Shown here: in pieces, positions 8,501 to 9,039 of the stretch | Position numbering within the stretch: position 1 is the stretch's first letter | Layout of the letters: each line of letters starts with the position of its first letter | Assembly (NCBI GenBank): GCA_007122185.1 | Contig: SKUI01000156.1 | Span: 1 to 9,039 of the forward strand | Direction of reading: 5' to 3' | Origin: Rhodothermia bacterium | Lineage (GTDB): Bacteria; Bacteroidota; Rhodothermia; Balneolales; Natronogracilivirgulaceae | Length of the DNA: 9,039 nucleotides | Position numbers and translations under genes: made by a program | Notes under the pieces: model-generated | What the model was told of the DNA's origin: nothing | The model's input: only the letters and a program-made list of their open reading frames with translations | The model's database searches: none

Positions 8501-9039
8501 ATCCGTATCAGAATCACATGCAGGCCGACTTTTTCAAACATGATTTTGGCGACACTAAACACCGCCGGGTGCGGTATCATCTCAATGCCACAACACGTTT
8601 CAGGGACTATTTCCCACCTGAAATCTATGAGAAATCAGAGCTGATCAGCCGGACTGGACCTGATGCGGAAGTAAGTGTGCCCAACTCTGCTCGTCCTGAT
8701 GCACCAAAAGTACTTTATGTAGTGCCAACTTTTGGATGGGAGCAAGAGTACGTAGCGGGAGGAAATGTAAGCCGTCGGTGTGGCGGCGGGTTACGGGTAT
8801 ATCTTGAGCGCCCCTGGTATTCCTCCGGAGAAGGCGAGCTTCTTGGCGTGGTTTTGACCGGGTCGGCACCAACCACCCCAACGGAATCGCTCACAACCGG
8901 AGTGGTCTCGACAAGCAGATCCACAAGAAGAGAAGCCAGAAGCGGCCCGGTACACATAGGCGGACTTCAGATCCTTGCCCAGGGAATGGGATCGGACAAC
9001 CCGGTCAGGCTGCTTACAACCCAGTGCGGCATGGATCCC
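5551..9039 (+). CDS. Second giant protein of unrecognised function, C-terminus beyond the window
   Basis: This frame is open for 1163 codons from TTG at 5551 to the last base, so the gene is cut by the window edge. A TAA at 5533-5535 closes the frame upstream and GGAG sits 7 nt before the TTG. No signal peptide or transmembrane segment is visible; the N-terminus (MPSQRFIVTALPKTPEKW) looks cytosolic or exported by another route. Residues about 105-240 are more charged and helical, with a triple His at 139-141. The strand motif YGRKYRIRARAVDIAGN (549-565) resembles a fibronectin-III or other Ig-like strand. Later motifs that look family-defining are RHWMFTPSRELVLVHAVQQP (867-886), PTFGWEQEYV (1059-1068) and RVYLERPWYSSGEGELLGVV (1082-1101). 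I see no catalytic signature. The 20-bp gap from gene 1 implies one operon and probably a shared structure. My impression of similar large hypothetical proteins in other phyla is unverified memory. Confidence is high that this is a gene and low for any role. Confidence 0.9.
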   Translation, partial: MPSQRFIVTALPKTPEKWSSDDGFHISAHFAPRLSNGTSLGQFTGFTAGGISWPETVSNLAFSVDLNGTSHEAEMTVKPDAELWNRLFNDATPVFSHQFSDKKNLRLRSFPLPELYRSLKELYEFTAEESPEEFIPVRHHHFPRREFDSRSSSLLDRLVSSAGVLADDESYKRIEGYVTELISDPQAPYLTSAKINQAASALNVSPLAIQFHLMQRFYKRPRLDPSPPPKLPEIDFHGMLGILSDYPVLLRMLGLVIDLKITPQAAPPANGYVAVNVIGNLGGQVTSMRTRYEYDATAALFTCRGRDGDTADVRNGRLRLDVTDRYQLIQVDADSLAMKTSSMIGNLWLRNNRHVGRNYASPQSESLPSLRTAGLAVIKPWNVEVIHKAFLTAFTLNTQFVANQPQQAFQQLRFEDVLQGYAVDIYDEERNNWYSLCRRKGRYRIGDPSVDVVADDEGFVADSVITKNADGLEDDLYVHDAVFQWDGWSLVTEKPGNTIIPEEVSDDAEPGALKHGYERTGRVKKSPPPDFPMVTSFIPQPGSLPKLRYGRKYRIRARAVDIAGNVIPLRSESGDTSHSSNPVVFGRFEPVLPPAIILRTRLTEGESTERMVIRSNFDLSAEEYSNDANVQQAISSYGHVYLPDNQRHIAPAKTAQFTAEMHGEFDEAIVKGQNIKSWFHVAVKEQGSFNDTMIIDTQTGQATIPVQGQELVTPSNLPPGVQPVQNLEDLGPGDTLAPGQYVVHNTNQVRLPYLPDPLAGTVALRGLPGSAGNAVYVSFNLDFPDAEPFRIIITEGADAPEFNINDPVYGPRVLRVHLKKAEIVKVQLSATLREEELSLMGLWHWLIEKGIGSSKLSELQGLIIRGRHWMFTPSRELVLVHAVQQPLEEARFNQIKAAKQHIGDTFAQLAGNIRFHCKSTGRLDFLAAWEEPFDDPSRPKPQDGIDGRESIHMEGRVLEMPIEPFYKELDTLAFPVKPDVLPEYPYQNHMQADFFKHDFGDTKHRRVRYHLNATTRFRDYFPPEIYEKSELISRTGPDAEVSVPNSARPDAPKVLYVVPTFGWEQEYVAGGNVSRRCGGGLRVYLERPWYSSGEGELLGVVLTGSAPTTPTESLTTGVVSTSRSTRREARSGPVHIGGLQILAQGMGSDNPVRLLTTQCGMDP

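Overview
The window is bacterial chromosomal DNA of roughly balanced base composition (judged by eye, not computed). It holds a tRNA gene at the left edge, transcribed leftward, and two very large genes transcribed rightward that fill about 95% of the remaining sequence. The organism cannot be named. The tRNA lacks an encoded CCA end, both large genes appear to start with TTG, Shine-Dalgarno support is weak for gene 1, and one promoter candidate also fits the Bacteroidota -33/-7 type (TTG ... TAnnTTT). Together these lean weakly towards a Bacteroidota, Rhodothermota or Balneolota-like lineage, but this is an inference.

Layout: (i) 5-92, minus strand, a complete tRNA-Ser with anticodon GGA, with a good promoter candidate at 126-154. 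(ii) 93-439, a divergent intergenic region that becomes AT-rich. It contains a TACCTAC direct repeat with a 20-bp period (307-333), a promoter candidate facing right (359-387) and a ten-codon ATG reading frame overlapping the start of gene 1. (iii) 440-5530, plus strand, a 1696-residue protein of unrecognised function. It has a twin-arginine-like motif near the N-terminus, a long beta-rich body, a helical segment (about 1180-1350) and a glycine-rich all-beta C-terminal module (about 1352-1696). (iv) 5531-5550, a 20-bp gap containing a well-placed GGAG ribosome site. (v) 5551 to the end of the window, plus strand, at least 1163 residues of a second large protein. Its frame is still open at the last base, and it carries a fibronectin-III-like strand motif and several Trp-rich motifs.

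The short gap and shared strand say the two giant genes form an operon, and the proteins probably act together as a structural or surface pair. Neither shows a catalytic motif, nucleotide-binding loop or metal site that I can recognise. Parts of both give me the impression of large uncharacterised proteins found in other bacterial phyla (actinobacteria, cyanobacteria, proteobacteria). That is unverified memory, not a database result. If the window holds an undescribed system, this operon is it, and the genes to the right of the window would be the most informative missing piece.
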